A stretch of 5,979 bases of DNA. Origin: Solirubrobacterales bacterium. GTDB taxonomy: Bacteria; Actinomycetota; Thermoleophilia; Solirubrobacterales; Solirubrobacteraceae. Made by a program: the position numbers and the translations under genes. The DNA lies in contig DAHVAB010000168.1 in NCBI GenBank assembly GCA_027314825.1, positions 1-5,979 of the forward strand, in the 5' to 3' direction. Below, piece after piece: positions 1 to 5,417 of this stretch. The notes beneath the pieces were generated by a model. The model was given only the letters and a program-made list of their open reading frames with translations. It did no database searches and was not told the origin of the DNA. Position 1 is the first letter of the stretch. Each line of letters starts with the position of its first letter.

Positions 1-25
1 TGCCGAGGAAGGCGAGCTTTCCCAT
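1..25 (-). CDS. 5' end of a protein leaving the window (starts MGKLAFLG)
   Basis: An ATG on the minus strand at 25-23 opens a frame reading MGKLAFLG before the window ends. A short basic start followed by a hydrophobic beta strand and a glycine is typical of Rossmann-type enzymes and of several other alpha/beta folds. The next codon begins with A, so it cannot be proline. That argues against a prephenate dehydratase start (LGPxGTF), which the eight residues otherwise resemble. A weak purine-rich stretch (GGGCGG) precedes the ATG. Eight codons are too few to name a function; this may be the next gene of the cysC-methylase unit. Confidence 0.3.
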
Positions 26-106
26 CACCGCCCATCCGTACGCCCCATGCCGCTCAGTCGCGCCGCAGCCGCTGCCGTTGCCGTGAGCAGGTCCAATGCA
101 TCTGCA

Positions 107-158
107 GGTGCCTGCATCAATCCATCAGCGCAGCGGCCGCCACCCTGATGCAGGCGCC
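107..158. repeat. 13-bp inverted repeat spanning the 3' end of the methyltransferase gene
   Basis: The arm GGTGCCTGCATCA at 107-119 is the reverse complement, apart from one position, of TGATGCAGGCGCC at 146-158. The single mismatch would be a G-U pair in RNA. The arms are separated by 26 bases. The left arm overlaps the stop codon of the truncated methylase gene, and the right arm lies inside the coding sequence for its GNTGAC motif. A smaller palindrome, TGCAGG-TG-CCTGCA at 103-116, overlaps the left arm. The structure could act as a 3' hairpin for the minus-strand transcript, or be the scar of a fold-back rearrangement. No T-run follows on either strand. Confidence 0.55.
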
Positions 159-542
159 CGTGTTGCCAGCATCGCGCGGCTCGTCGAGCATCACGATCGG
201 CGCCAGCGCAGGCTCTGCGAGCAGGGCGTCCAGGTCGGTGCGAGGCCGGCGGGCCAGTGCGATCACCCCTGTGCGCGCCGCGCGTGGCGCCAGCTCGGCG
301 AGCGCGTCCGTGCCGATCTGCACCGTCAACCGGGCGAGCCGCTCGGCCAGGTCGGGTGCCAGCGTGCGGGCGAGCAGCTGCAGTCCGGCGGCGTCCGCGA
401 CGAGCGCCGCGGTGATCTCCGCGCCGAAGCGCAGCGCATGCTTGAGCGCGTGGAAGCCTTCGATCACGACCAGCTCCCGGTCTCGCCGCGCCCGCCTGAC
501 GGTGTCGATGAGCGCCCCTTGCGCGCCGGTGCGGCGAGCCAT
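117..542 (-). CDS. SpoU/TrmH-family RNA 2'-O-methyltransferase, apparently truncated at the C terminus
   Basis: The 141-residue product matches the front part of SpoU/TrmH enzymes, which methylate a ribose 2'-OH in rRNA or tRNA using S-adenosylmethionine. Residues 1-110 look like the substrate-binding domain (VIEGFHALKHALRFGA at 26-41). Residues 115-134 carry the first motif of the knotted catalytic domain (PIVMLDEPRDAGNTGACIRV, with N127 and R133). Family members are usually about 240-270 residues, and the later motifs that form the SAM-binding knot are absent. Homology stops abruptly at AAAALMD-stop, and none of the three minus-strand frames over the remaining 116 bases looks like the missing part. 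The ATG at 542 lies 3 bases after the cysC stop, so the two are probably cotranscribed. The protein as read should be inactive; a pseudogene, a rearranged gene or an assembly error are all possible. Confidence 0.75.
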   Translation of the reverse strand: MARRTGAQGALIDTVRRARRDRELVVIEGFHALKHALRFGAEITAALVADAAGLQLLARTLAPDLAERLARLTVQIGTDALAELAPRAARTGVIALARRPRTDLDALLAEPALAPIVMLDEPRDAGNTGACIRVAAAALMD

Positions 543-545
543 CGA

Positions 546-1154
546 TCAGAGACGGTCGCGGCGCAGCTCGATGTCGAGCGCGCGGATCACGGCATCGACC
601 GCCTCTTCCACGCTCAGCGCAGGGGTGAGCACGAGCTCGGGATGGGATGGCGGCTCGTACGGGTCGTCAACCCCGGTGAGCCCGCCGAGCTCGCCGGCCT
701 GCGCCTTCGCGTAGAGGCCCTTCGGGTCGCGCCTTTCACACTCGCTGGAAGGCGTGTCCACGAACACCTCGATGAAGGCCAGGCCGTCGTCCTCGTGCAG
801 TGCGCGGACCCGATCGCGCCCGGCGGCGTAGGGGGAGACGAGGGACACGACGGCGATCGTGCCGGAGTCTGCGAACAGCCGTGCCAGCTCGCCGACGCGC
901 TGCACGTTCGCATCCCGGTCCTCGTGGCTGAAGCCGAGGTCGGCGCAGATGCCGTGGCGAAGGTTGTCGCCGTCGAGCCGGTAGGCGGAGCGCCCCGAGT
1001 CGATCAGCCGCGCCTCCAGGGCGGCGGCCACAGTCGACTTGCCCGCCGCGGGCAGGCCGGTCAGCCAGACGGTCGCGCCGTGCCGGCCGAGCGACCGCCA
1101 GCGACGCTGACGATCGACTGTGCCTTCATGCCAGGTGACGTTAGTGCTTCTCAT
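546..1154 (-). CDS. cysC: Adenylyl-sulfate kinase (APS kinase)
   Basis: This enzyme phosphorylates adenosine 5'-phosphosulfate with ATP to give PAPS in cytosolic sulfate activation. The 202-residue protein has the family's usual length. It starts MRSTNVTWHEG, a typical CysC opening, with the P-loop GLPAAGKST at 33-41 (most CysC have GLSGSGKST or GLSGAGKST). DGDNLRHG follows at 61-68, then DLGFSHEDRDAN at 72-83, the active-site VSP serine at 107, DPKGLY at 143-148 and TGVDDPY at 160-166. An in-frame ATG at 1226 would add 24 Ala/Gly/Pro-rich residues. I prefer 1154 because the family start fits there, though no clear Shine-Dalgarno precedes either. No cysN/cysD is visible nearby. The next gene begins 3 bases after the stop. 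Confidence 0.92.
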   Translation of the reverse strand: MRSTNVTWHEGTVDRQRRWRSLGRHGATVWLTGLPAAGKSTVAAALEARLIDSGRSAYRLDGDNLRHGICADLGFSHEDRDANVQRVGELARLFADSGTIAVVSLVSPYAAGRDRVRALHEDDGLAFIEVFVDTPSSECERRDPKGLYAKAQAGELGGLTGVDDPYEPPSHPELVLTPALSVEEAVDAVIRALDIELRRDRL

Positions 1155-1297
1155 AGGGCTCAACGCTGCTCGCGGCGGGCCACCGGCGGCGTGCGCGCCA
1201 CCGGCTGTCAGGGTCGACGGGCTCATGAGCGGTGCCTGTCGGTGCGGACCCAGCCATCTCGCCGCCCAGAACGCGGGCTCGGTATGAGGAAGGGGCG

Positions 1298-1303
1298 ATT
1301 GTA
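1298..1303 (-). promoter_or_regulatory. Possible -10 box for the cysC unit
   Basis: The minus strand reads TACAAT here, close to the TATAAT consensus and standing out in a very GC-rich region. No recognisable -35 hexamer lies 16-18 bases upstream. It would place the start of transcription near 1291, roughly 137 bases before the chosen cysC start. The assignment rests on the hexamer alone. Confidence 0.3.
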
Positions 1304-1363
1304 TTGGAGCGCGCCGGCCGGTGGATGCCTCCGGCCGCCTGCGGATCGCTCAGATCGCACGCG

Positions 1364-1381
1364 GGCGAGCCCGCGCTCGCC
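1364..1381 (-). terminator. Hairpin just after the barrel-protein gene, possible terminator
   Basis: GGCGAGC (1364-1370) and GCTCGCC (1375-1381) form a perfect 7-bp stem with a 4-base loop, beginning two bases after the stop codon of the minus-strand gene ending at 1384. No U-run follows, as is common for hairpin terminators in high-GC actinobacteria. GC-rich stems of this size also arise by chance. Confidence 0.4.
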
Positions 1382-1383
1382 GT

Positions 1384-2355
1384 TCAGCCGTCGGCAAATG
1401 GCGCGATCGCGATGCCGTGGTCATGCTCCCGGCAGCCCAGCTCATAGGCTGCGCCGTGCTCGCTGGAGAGGCTCACGGCCGGCTCGCCGCGGCGGCGCAG
1501 CACCAGCCGCAGCGCGGCCACCGAGCAGTTCAGGACATCGTGAGAGCCGCCGTCGGGATCGCTGTAGCGCCAGCCGGCGATCGCGGCGGGCGGGGCCTCC
1601 ACGTGAGCCTCCAGGGTCAGGCCGCCCTCGCCGGGGATCTGCAGCGCGCAGCGCTCCGGACGCTCCGCGACGCGCAGGCCTCTGGCGAGCAGCCCGCCGA
1701 GCCGCAGTCGCCGCCCGGCGACATGCAGGCAGCCGTTGGCCACCCACGGGCTGAGCCGCCCGCCGATCAGCACGCGGCCGATCGCCACGTCCAGCCAGGC
1801 CTCCGGATCCTCATCGAAGCAGATGCCGTGCAGCCAGATCCAGCGCTCGGCATGCTCGGAGCCCCAGTTGTGGCCGACCATCCCACGCCATCCGTCGAGC
1901 TCGATCGTGCGTGCAGCGACGCGCACAGTGCCCTCGAAGGTTGCCGACGGGGCGGGGCTCGTCAGCTTTGTGCGGGGGATCGGCGCGCGGTAGAGAAGCC
2001 CACCTCCCAGATGACGCAGCTCGGGCTCGACGGAGGACCATCTCAACGACCAGCTCGCCGGCCCGGTGCGACCCTCGGCGAAGCCGGGGCCGATCCGGCT
2101 CTCGCCGGCGGCGATCCAGGCGCCCGCCGGAACGGCGAGCGGCTCGCCGCTGCTCTTGTGCATGGACGGAGATGGCTCGTCCGCGTCGAAGACCGTGCAC
2201 CAGACCGCGCCCAGCGGCGATTGCGAGGCGGGCTTCTGAGCGGTGCAACGGATCCAGACGCCGAGCGGCTCGTCCGGAGAGACGGCGCGCAGATAGAAGG
2301 ACTCGTACATCCCCGCCTCGGGTGCGGCGGTGGCAAAGACGGCGCTTGGCGGCAC
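1384..2355 (-). CDS. Lipocalin-type barrel protein, AttH/CrtC/tocopherol-cyclase-like
   Basis: The 323-residue protein resembles the two-domain barrel proteins grouped with AttH, hydroxyneurosporene synthase (CrtC) and tocopherol cyclase. The best marks are MYESFYLRAVSPDEPLGVWI at 16-35, a WCTVFD strand at 52-57, PRTKLTSPAP at 127-136 followed by FEGTV, and the core motif W156-RGM-GHNWGSEHAERWIWLHG ending at 177. Tryptophans are many, and I see no signal peptide or membrane helix. Members bind or transform hydrophobic ring or polyene compounds; this one's substrate is unknown. The start is a GTG lying six bases after a TAGGAT -10 box, so the mRNA is probably leaderless. It diverges from nagK with 54 bases between. 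The family assignment is from motif recall only. Confidence 0.65.
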   Translation of the reverse strand: MPPSAVFATAAPEAGMYESFYLRAVSPDEPLGVWIRCTAQKPASQSPLGAVWCTVFDADEPSPSMHKSSGEPLAVPAGAWIAAGESRIGPGFAEGRTGPASWSLRWSSVEPELRHLGGGLLYRAPIPRTKLTSPAPSATFEGTVRVAARTIELDGWRGMVGHNWGSEHAERWIWLHGICFDEDPEAWLDVAIGRVLIGGRLSPWVANGCLHVAGRRLRLGGLLARGLRVAERPERCALQIPGEGGLTLEAHVEAPPAAIAGWRYSDPDGGSHDVLNCSVAALRLVLRRRGEPAVSLSSEHGAAYELGCREHDHGIAIAPFADG

Positions 2356-2361
2356 CGCGCG

Positions 2362-2367
2362 ATCCTA
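2362..2367 (-). promoter_or_regulatory. -10 box of a leaderless promoter for the barrel-protein gene
   Basis: The minus strand reads TAGGAT, then six bases (CGCGCG), then the GTG start at 2355. A TAnnnT box followed by 6-7 bases and a start codon is the standard layout of leaderless genes in actinobacteria. No Shine-Dalgarno and no clear -35 box are present. This supports the GTG at 2355 over the in-frame ATG 15 codons later (Met16). Confidence 0.55.
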
Positions 2368-2409
2368 CCCGGTGCCGCAGGGGCGAGCCGGTCCTGACAC
2401 CATCAACCG

Positions 2410-3498
2410 ATGGTGATCGACCGCACCTCGCTGATCGAGCTCCCGGCGCAGTTGCGCCTCGGCGGCGGCGGATCGGGCGAATCGGCTCCCGCGGGCGCCG
2501 GGTCGGGAGGCTCCTCGGTCGCCTTCGTGCTCGGCATCGACGGGGGCGCGACCAAGACGCTCGCGGCCGTGCTCGACGTCCGCCGGGGGCGGCTGCACCT
2601 CGGCCACGGAGGTCCCTCCAACGAGGATTCGGTCGGCGCGCAGGCGGCCTCCGCCGCGCTGCTGCAGGCCGCTGGCCAGGCGGCGGGGCGCGCCGGCTGC
2701 GAGCTCCACGAGATCGACGCCGCCGTGCTCGCGGTGGCCGGGACCGACACGGCGGGTCTGGAGCGCCACCTGCGCGGCAGCGCGCCGGAGGGGTGGATCG
2801 TCGTGGGCGATGTGGTCGGCGCGTGGGCCAGCGCGACCGCGGCGCGGCCCGGTATCGGGGTGATCTCGGGCACCGGCAGCAACGTCTTCGGGGTGGGCTC
2901 GGACGGCCGATCCTGGCGCGCCGGCGGCTGGGGCCACGTCCTCGGCGACGAGGGCTCCGGCTACTGGCTCGGCCTGCAGTCGATAGTCGCCTCGCTGCAC
3001 GACCGTGACGGCTCCGGTCCGGCCACCGGTCTCAGCGAGGCGGCGCTGCGGTTCTTCGAAGTGAAGGATTTTCAAGGCCTCGTCTCGCTGGTCTATGGCA
3101 AGCCGCTGCGCAAGAGCGAGATCGCCGCCTTCGCCGTGGAGACCGCGCGGCTGGCGGCCGCAGGCGACGAGGTCGCGCGCAGGCTGTATGAGAGGGGAGC
3201 CGGCGAGCTCGCCGCACAGGCGATCGCGGTGATCGAGAACACGGGCCTGCGAGGCTCGTTCCCGGTCGGCCTGATCGGCAGCGCGTTCAAGGCGGGGGAG
3301 GTCTTCGTCTCCCCGCTCGCGGCCGCGATCGGCGAAGCGGCGCCGGAGGCGCAGGTCACGACCGTCGAGGTGGCCCCGGTGATCGGCTCGCTGATGCTCG
3401 CGCTGCGCGCCTGCGAGGCCGTCGACGCGCTCGGCGCCGCGGATCTGGAAGGCATGTTGGAGGCCGCACTGGCCGAGGATGGGGCCGCGCGAGTCTGA
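2410..3498 (+). CDS. nagK: N-acetylglucosamine kinase, BadF/BadG/BcrA/BcrD ATPase family
   Basis: The cytosolic enzyme phosphorylates GlcNAc (possibly related amino sugars) to the 6-phosphate, in amino-sugar or cell-wall salvage. The 362-residue protein has the ASKHA fold: phosphate-1 motif LGIDGGATKT at 41-50, the probable catalytic Asp134 in GDVVGAW, phosphate-2 motif SGTGSN ending at 158, the NAGK-type GGWGHVLGDEGSGYWLG from 172, and adenosine motif LIGSAFKAGEVF from 288. About 36 residues precede the usual start: IDRTSLIELPAQLR, then a Gly/Ser/Ala-rich linker. G/C-rich third positions support that stretch as coding. The ATG at 2410 is the first start after an in-frame stop at 2395. No Shine-Dalgarno is seen; CACCAT six bases upstream may be a weak -10 for leaderless expression. 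The exact sugar is inferred from the family. Confidence 0.82.
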   Translation: MVIDRTSLIELPAQLRLGGGGSGESAPAGAGSGGSSVAFVLGIDGGATKTLAAVLDVRRGRLHLGHGGPSNEDSVGAQAASAALLQAAGQAAGRAGCELHEIDAAVLAVAGTDTAGLERHLRGSAPEGWIVVGDVVGAWASATAARPGIGVISGTGSNVFGVGSDGRSWRAGGWGHVLGDEGSGYWLGLQSIVASLHDRDGSGPATGLSEAALRFFEVKDFQGLVSLVYGKPLRKSEIAAFAVETARLAAAGDEVARRLYERGAGELAAQAIAVIENTGLRGSFPVGLIGSAFKAGEVFVSPLAAAIGEAAPEAQVTTVEVAPVIGSLMLALRACEAVDALGAADLEGMLEAALAEDGAARV

Positions 3499-3521
3499 TC
3501 TGCTCGCCCCGCAGCAAGTGG

Positions 3522-3591
3522 CTCGGCGAAGGTGACGTCGGTCAGCTCGCGCCAGCGGATCGCGTCCGGCTTGCGGCGTGCCGCTCATCAT
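3522..3591 (-). pseudogene. Remnant of a gene once coupled to the PfkB kinase (frameshifted and truncated)
   Basis: On the minus strand an ATG overlaps the pfkB stop in an ATGA junction (3591-3588), the usual sign of translational coupling. Its frame soon loses coding character, but the frame one base over (from 3584) reads ARRKPDAIRWRELTDVTF. There 20 of 21 codons (3584-3522) end in G or C. Removing one G of the GG pair at 3582-3583 would join ATG-AGC to that frame, giving MSARRKPDAIRW as the start. After about 22 codons the third-position signal vanishes and the reading runs antisense into nagK. It looks like the 5' stub of a lost gene. The parent family is not recognised; a creatininase-like start is a weak possibility. 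Confidence 0.35.
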
Positions 3592-4445
3592 GGCCGCTGG
3601 GTGAGCGCGGCCTCGATCTCCTGGTGCCGGCCGATCGCGCCCGGCCCGCGGCCGCCGATCCTGACGGCTGCCGCCGCGTTGCCGAAGGCGGCCGCCTCGG
3701 CGGGCGGCGCGCCGCCGTGCAGGGCGATGAAGAAGGCGGCCGCGAAGACGTCGCCCGCACCGAGATCGTCGATCGGGTCGAGCCCCGGCTGAGGCGGCGG
3801 CACCGCGGTCACCCTGCCGTCCGGCAGGCGGATCTGCGTCGGCTCCGAGCCTGCGGTGACCGCGACCAGCGGCAGCCGCCCGGAGGGCGCTGTCTGGTCG
3901 GGGAGCGCCGGGGCGAGACAGTCCTGCTCGGCCGCGTTGATCACGACCGCATCGCATGGCTGCGGTAGCGCGCCGGCGGACAACGCGACCTCTTCGATCG
4001 TGCCGGAGCGATCCCAGCGCCGCATCAGCCCCTGGGGGGTGATGCCGACCAGCTCGGCGCTCACGTCAACGCGGCCGGGCGTCTCCCGGGCGACAGGCGC
4101 CAAGTGCAGTATTGCCGCTCGCCGCGGCACCATCGTGGACGGCAGTGGGCCCGCCCAGGAGAGCAGGCGCTGGGTGCGCCGCCGCCCGCTGCCGCGCGTC
4201 TCCAGGGTGGTGCTCTGCTCGGTATCCAGCATCTGCACCTGCAGCTCGTCGCGATATGGCTCCAGCAGCCCATCCAGCTCGGCGCGGCGGCCGCTGGTGA
4301 GGATCAGCGTGCGCAGGCCGAGCCGCGCCGCCTGCAGCCCGCTGTACAGGGCGCCGCCACCGGCCTGTCGCCGTGGCCCGTCCGGCGCGTCGACGAGCAC
4401 GTCGACGGTCACGTGCCCGACGGCGACGTAGTCGAATCTGCTCAC
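3588..4445 (-). CDS. PfkB-family carbohydrate or nucleoside kinase
   Basis: A ribokinase-fold enzyme that transfers ATP phosphate to a sugar, sugar phosphate or nucleoside hydroxyl in the cytosol. The 285-residue protein opens with DYVAVGHVTVDVLVD at 5-19 and has the glycine-rich substrate-side motif AGGGALYSGLQAARLG at 28-43. Near the end comes the second PfkB signature DDLGAGDVFAAAFF from 226, with the catalytic base Asp232 and the GAGD anion hole intact. Length is slightly short for the family (about 290-320). Substrate cannot be told; the third glycine (AGGGA) and missing NxA features separate it from classic ribokinases. The GTG start at 4445 is 22 bases after the STAS stop, with GGAAC about 9 bases upstream. 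The gene ends in tandem TGA codons. Confidence 0.85.
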   Translation of the reverse strand: MSRFDYVAVGHVTVDVLVDAPDGPRRQAGGGALYSGLQAARLGLRTLILTSGRRAELDGLLEPYRDELQVQMLDTEQSTTLETRGSGRRRTQRLLSWAGPLPSTMVPRRAAILHLAPVARETPGRVDVSAELVGITPQGLMRRWDRSGTIEEVALSAGALPQPCDAVVINAAEQDCLAPALPDQTAPSGRLPLVAVTAGSEPTQIRLPDGRVTAVPPPQPGLDPIDDLGAGDVFAAAFFIALHGGAPPAEAAAFGNAAAAVRIGGRGPGAIGRHQEIEAALTQRP

Positions 4446-4467
4446 GCGCAGCGTTCCAGCAGGGTGC

Positions 4468-4866
4468 TCAGCCGCCGGCTTGCCCGAGCAGCGTCCTGGC
4501 CTGCCGGGGCGTCTGTGCGACCTGCAGGCAGCGCTGCACGCCGGTCAGCTCGAGCACGCCACGCACCGTCTCGGTCGGCGCGGCGATCACCATCCGCCCG
4601 CCTTCGCCTCTCAACTGCCCGCGAAGTTGCAGCAGCGCCCGCAGCCCGCTGGAGTCCATGAACTCGACTCCGGAGAGGTCGACGATCAGCTCGCGCGAGC
4701 GCAGGGCTCCCAGCGCCTCGGCGATCCGCCGCCGCATCGGCTCGGCGGCGGCGAAGTCGATCTCGCCCGAGACGAGTGCGGTGACCGGGTCCGCTCCGCC
4801 GCCGTGGAAGTCGATCCGCGGCGGCGCGGGGACCGTGATCGCAGCTCTTGCGCGTAGACCCTGCAC
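4468..4866 (-). CDS. STAS-domain anti-sigma-factor antagonist
   Basis: The 132-residue protein is a single STAS domain of the SpoIIAA/RsbV type, which binds an anti-sigma kinase and frees a sigma factor when unphosphorylated. Seen in order: a 27-residue leader, strand ALVSGEIDFAAAEPM at 30-44, helix, strand LIVDLSGVEFMDSSG at 60-74 with the switch serine pair S72-S73, then helix LRALLQLRGQL and a C-terminal helix after TVRGVLELTG. The conserved Asp-Ser-Ser-Gly implies regulation by phosphorylation. No partner kinase or sigma factor is in the window. The GTG start follows a TAGCTT -10 box by nine bases. It is the promoter-proximal gene of the STAS-PfkB pair. Confidence 0.88.
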   Translation of the reverse strand: MQGLRARAAITVPAPPRIDFHGGGADPVTALVSGEIDFAAAEPMRRRIAEALGALRSRELIVDLSGVEFMDSSGLRALLQLRGQLRGEGGRMVIAAPTETVRGVLELTGVQRCLQVAQTPRQARTLLGQAGG

Positions 4867-4875
4867 CCTGGTTCC

Positions 4876-4881
4876 AAGCTA
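4876..4881 (-). promoter_or_regulatory. Likely -10 box for the STAS-pfkB unit
   Basis: The minus strand reads TAGCTT (TAnnnT) ending nine bases before the GTG start of the STAS gene. Transcription would begin at or within a few bases of the start codon, giving a leaderless or nearly leaderless mRNA. No -35 consensus is seen. A GGAA at 4875-4872 could serve as a weak ribosome site if transcription starts further upstream. Confidence 0.4.
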
Positions 4882-4886
4882 GCACC

Positions 4887-4898
4887 GCCGGCGCCGGC
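4887..4898. repeat. 12-bp perfect palindrome between divergent STAS and greA promoters
   Basis: GCCGGCGCCGGC is its own reverse complement and lies just upstream of the STAS -10 box, where a regulator could block RNA polymerase. Further right, GCGGCC (4904-4909) and GGCCGC (4919-4924) flank the 8-bp palindrome CTCGCGAG (4912-4919). They may be operator sites, but short GC palindromes are common at this base composition. Confidence 0.35.
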
Positions 4899-4930
4899 AT
4901 GTCGCGGCCGGCTCGCGAGGCCGCAGCGGT

Positions 4931-4936
4931 TATGTT
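4931..4936 (+). promoter_or_regulatory. Likely -10 box for greA
   Basis: TATGTT (TAnnnT) lies nine bases before the greA ATG, in the one AT-richer patch of this intergenic region. It implies a 5' leader of at most a few bases. There is no -35 consensus and no clear Shine-Dalgarno; GGTG at 4938-4941 is too close to the ATG to be a good one. Confidence 0.45.
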
Positions 4937-4945
4937 TGGTGCACG

Positions 4946-5416
4946 ATGACTGAGACCAACCTGATCACCACCGAAGGGCTGCAGGCGCTCACCGAGCAGC
5001 TGGCCGACCTCGAAGGAGACGGCAGGCGCGAGATCGCCGAGCGCATCAAGACGGCCCGCGAGTGGGGAGACCTGAAAGAGAACAGCGAGTATCACGACGC
5101 GAAGAACGATCAGGCTCACCTGGAGACGAAGATCGCGCGCCTGCGCGAACGGATCTCGACGGCCGAGATCGTGGAGGAGGAGAAGGTCGAGGGTGTCGTC
5201 ACCTTCGGCTCCACCGTCACCGTGAGGGACGCCAAGGGCACCGAGCGCAGCTGGCAGATCGTCAGCTCCCATCGTGCCGACCCGGCCGCAGGCCGGATCT
5301 CCGCGGACTCGCCGGTGGCGCGCGCGCTGCTCGGGCTCTCTCCCGGCCAGGATGCGCAGGTCGAGCTGCCGAAAGGGCGCAGCGTGCTGACGGTGCTGAG
5401 CGTCGACGCGGGCTGA
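4946..5416 (+). CDS. greA: Transcription elongation factor GreA
   Basis: GreA enters the secondary channel of RNA polymerase and stimulates cleavage of backtracked RNA. The 156-residue protein has the usual length. Residues 1-75 form the antiparallel coiled coil, with the acidic tip GDLKENSEYHDAK at 41-53 that carries the catalytic D42 and E45. Residues about 83-155 form the FKBP-like domain (TFGSTVTVRD, then RISADSPVARALLG, where most GreA have SPxGxALLG, and VELPKGRSVLTVLSV). The ATG at 4946 fits the family start and follows a -10 box directly. The gene stands alone, diverging from the STAS gene and facing the CHAD gene across a hairpin. Confidence 0.96.
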   Translation: MTETNLITTEGLQALTEQLADLEGDGRREIAERIKTAREWGDLKENSEYHDAKNDQAHLETKIARLRERISTAEIVEEEKVEGVVTFGSTVTVRDAKGTERSWQIVSSHRADPAAGRISADSPVARALLGLSPGQDAQVELPKGRSVLTVLSVDAG

Positions 5417-5417
5417 A

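Larger units (their letters stand above)
1155..1383 (-). other. Noncoding region upstream of cysC
   Basis: This 229-base stretch separates the barrel-protein gene from cysC. It holds a 3' hairpin (1364-1381), a second 7-bp GC stem (CGGCCGG 1315-1321 with CCGGCCG 1331-1337), a possible -10 box (1298-1303) and a perfect 10-bp palindrome GCTCATGAGC at 1221-1230. If transcription starts near 1291, the cysC leader would be about 135 bases long. I recognise no riboswitch or T-box pattern in it. It has no good coding frame except the possible 24-residue cysC extension. Confidence 0.5.

Noticed and set aside
1..25. A prephenate dehydratase start for the left-edge gene
   Set aside because: The codon after the last visible glycine begins with A, so the expected proline of LGPxGTF is impossible.
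1315..1337. A 7-bp GC stem upstream of cysC as a second terminator or regulatory hairpin
   Set aside because: Stems of this length made only of G and C are expected by chance in such sequence, and there is no supporting context beyond position.
96..1754. A 552-codon open frame on the plus strand antisense to the methylase, cysC and the barrel-protein gene
   Set aside because: It has no family resemblance, is rich in Arg/Ala/Gly, and covers three minus-strand reading units including noncoding gaps. It is a by-product of high GC.
1911..3008. A 365-codon plus-strand frame crossing the divergent promoter region
   Set aside because: It is arginine-rich with low complexity and crosses two recognisable genes in other frames.
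2365..3957. A 530-codon minus-strand open frame antisense to nagK and into pfkB
   Set aside because: It shows no domain, and the overlapping nagK frame has clear motifs and G/C third positions. Only the short stub at 3522-3591, in a different frame, was kept.
4442..5272. A 276-codon minus-strand frame over greA and the STAS gene
   Set aside because: It runs antisense to greA and overlaps STAS in another frame, with no recognisable motif.
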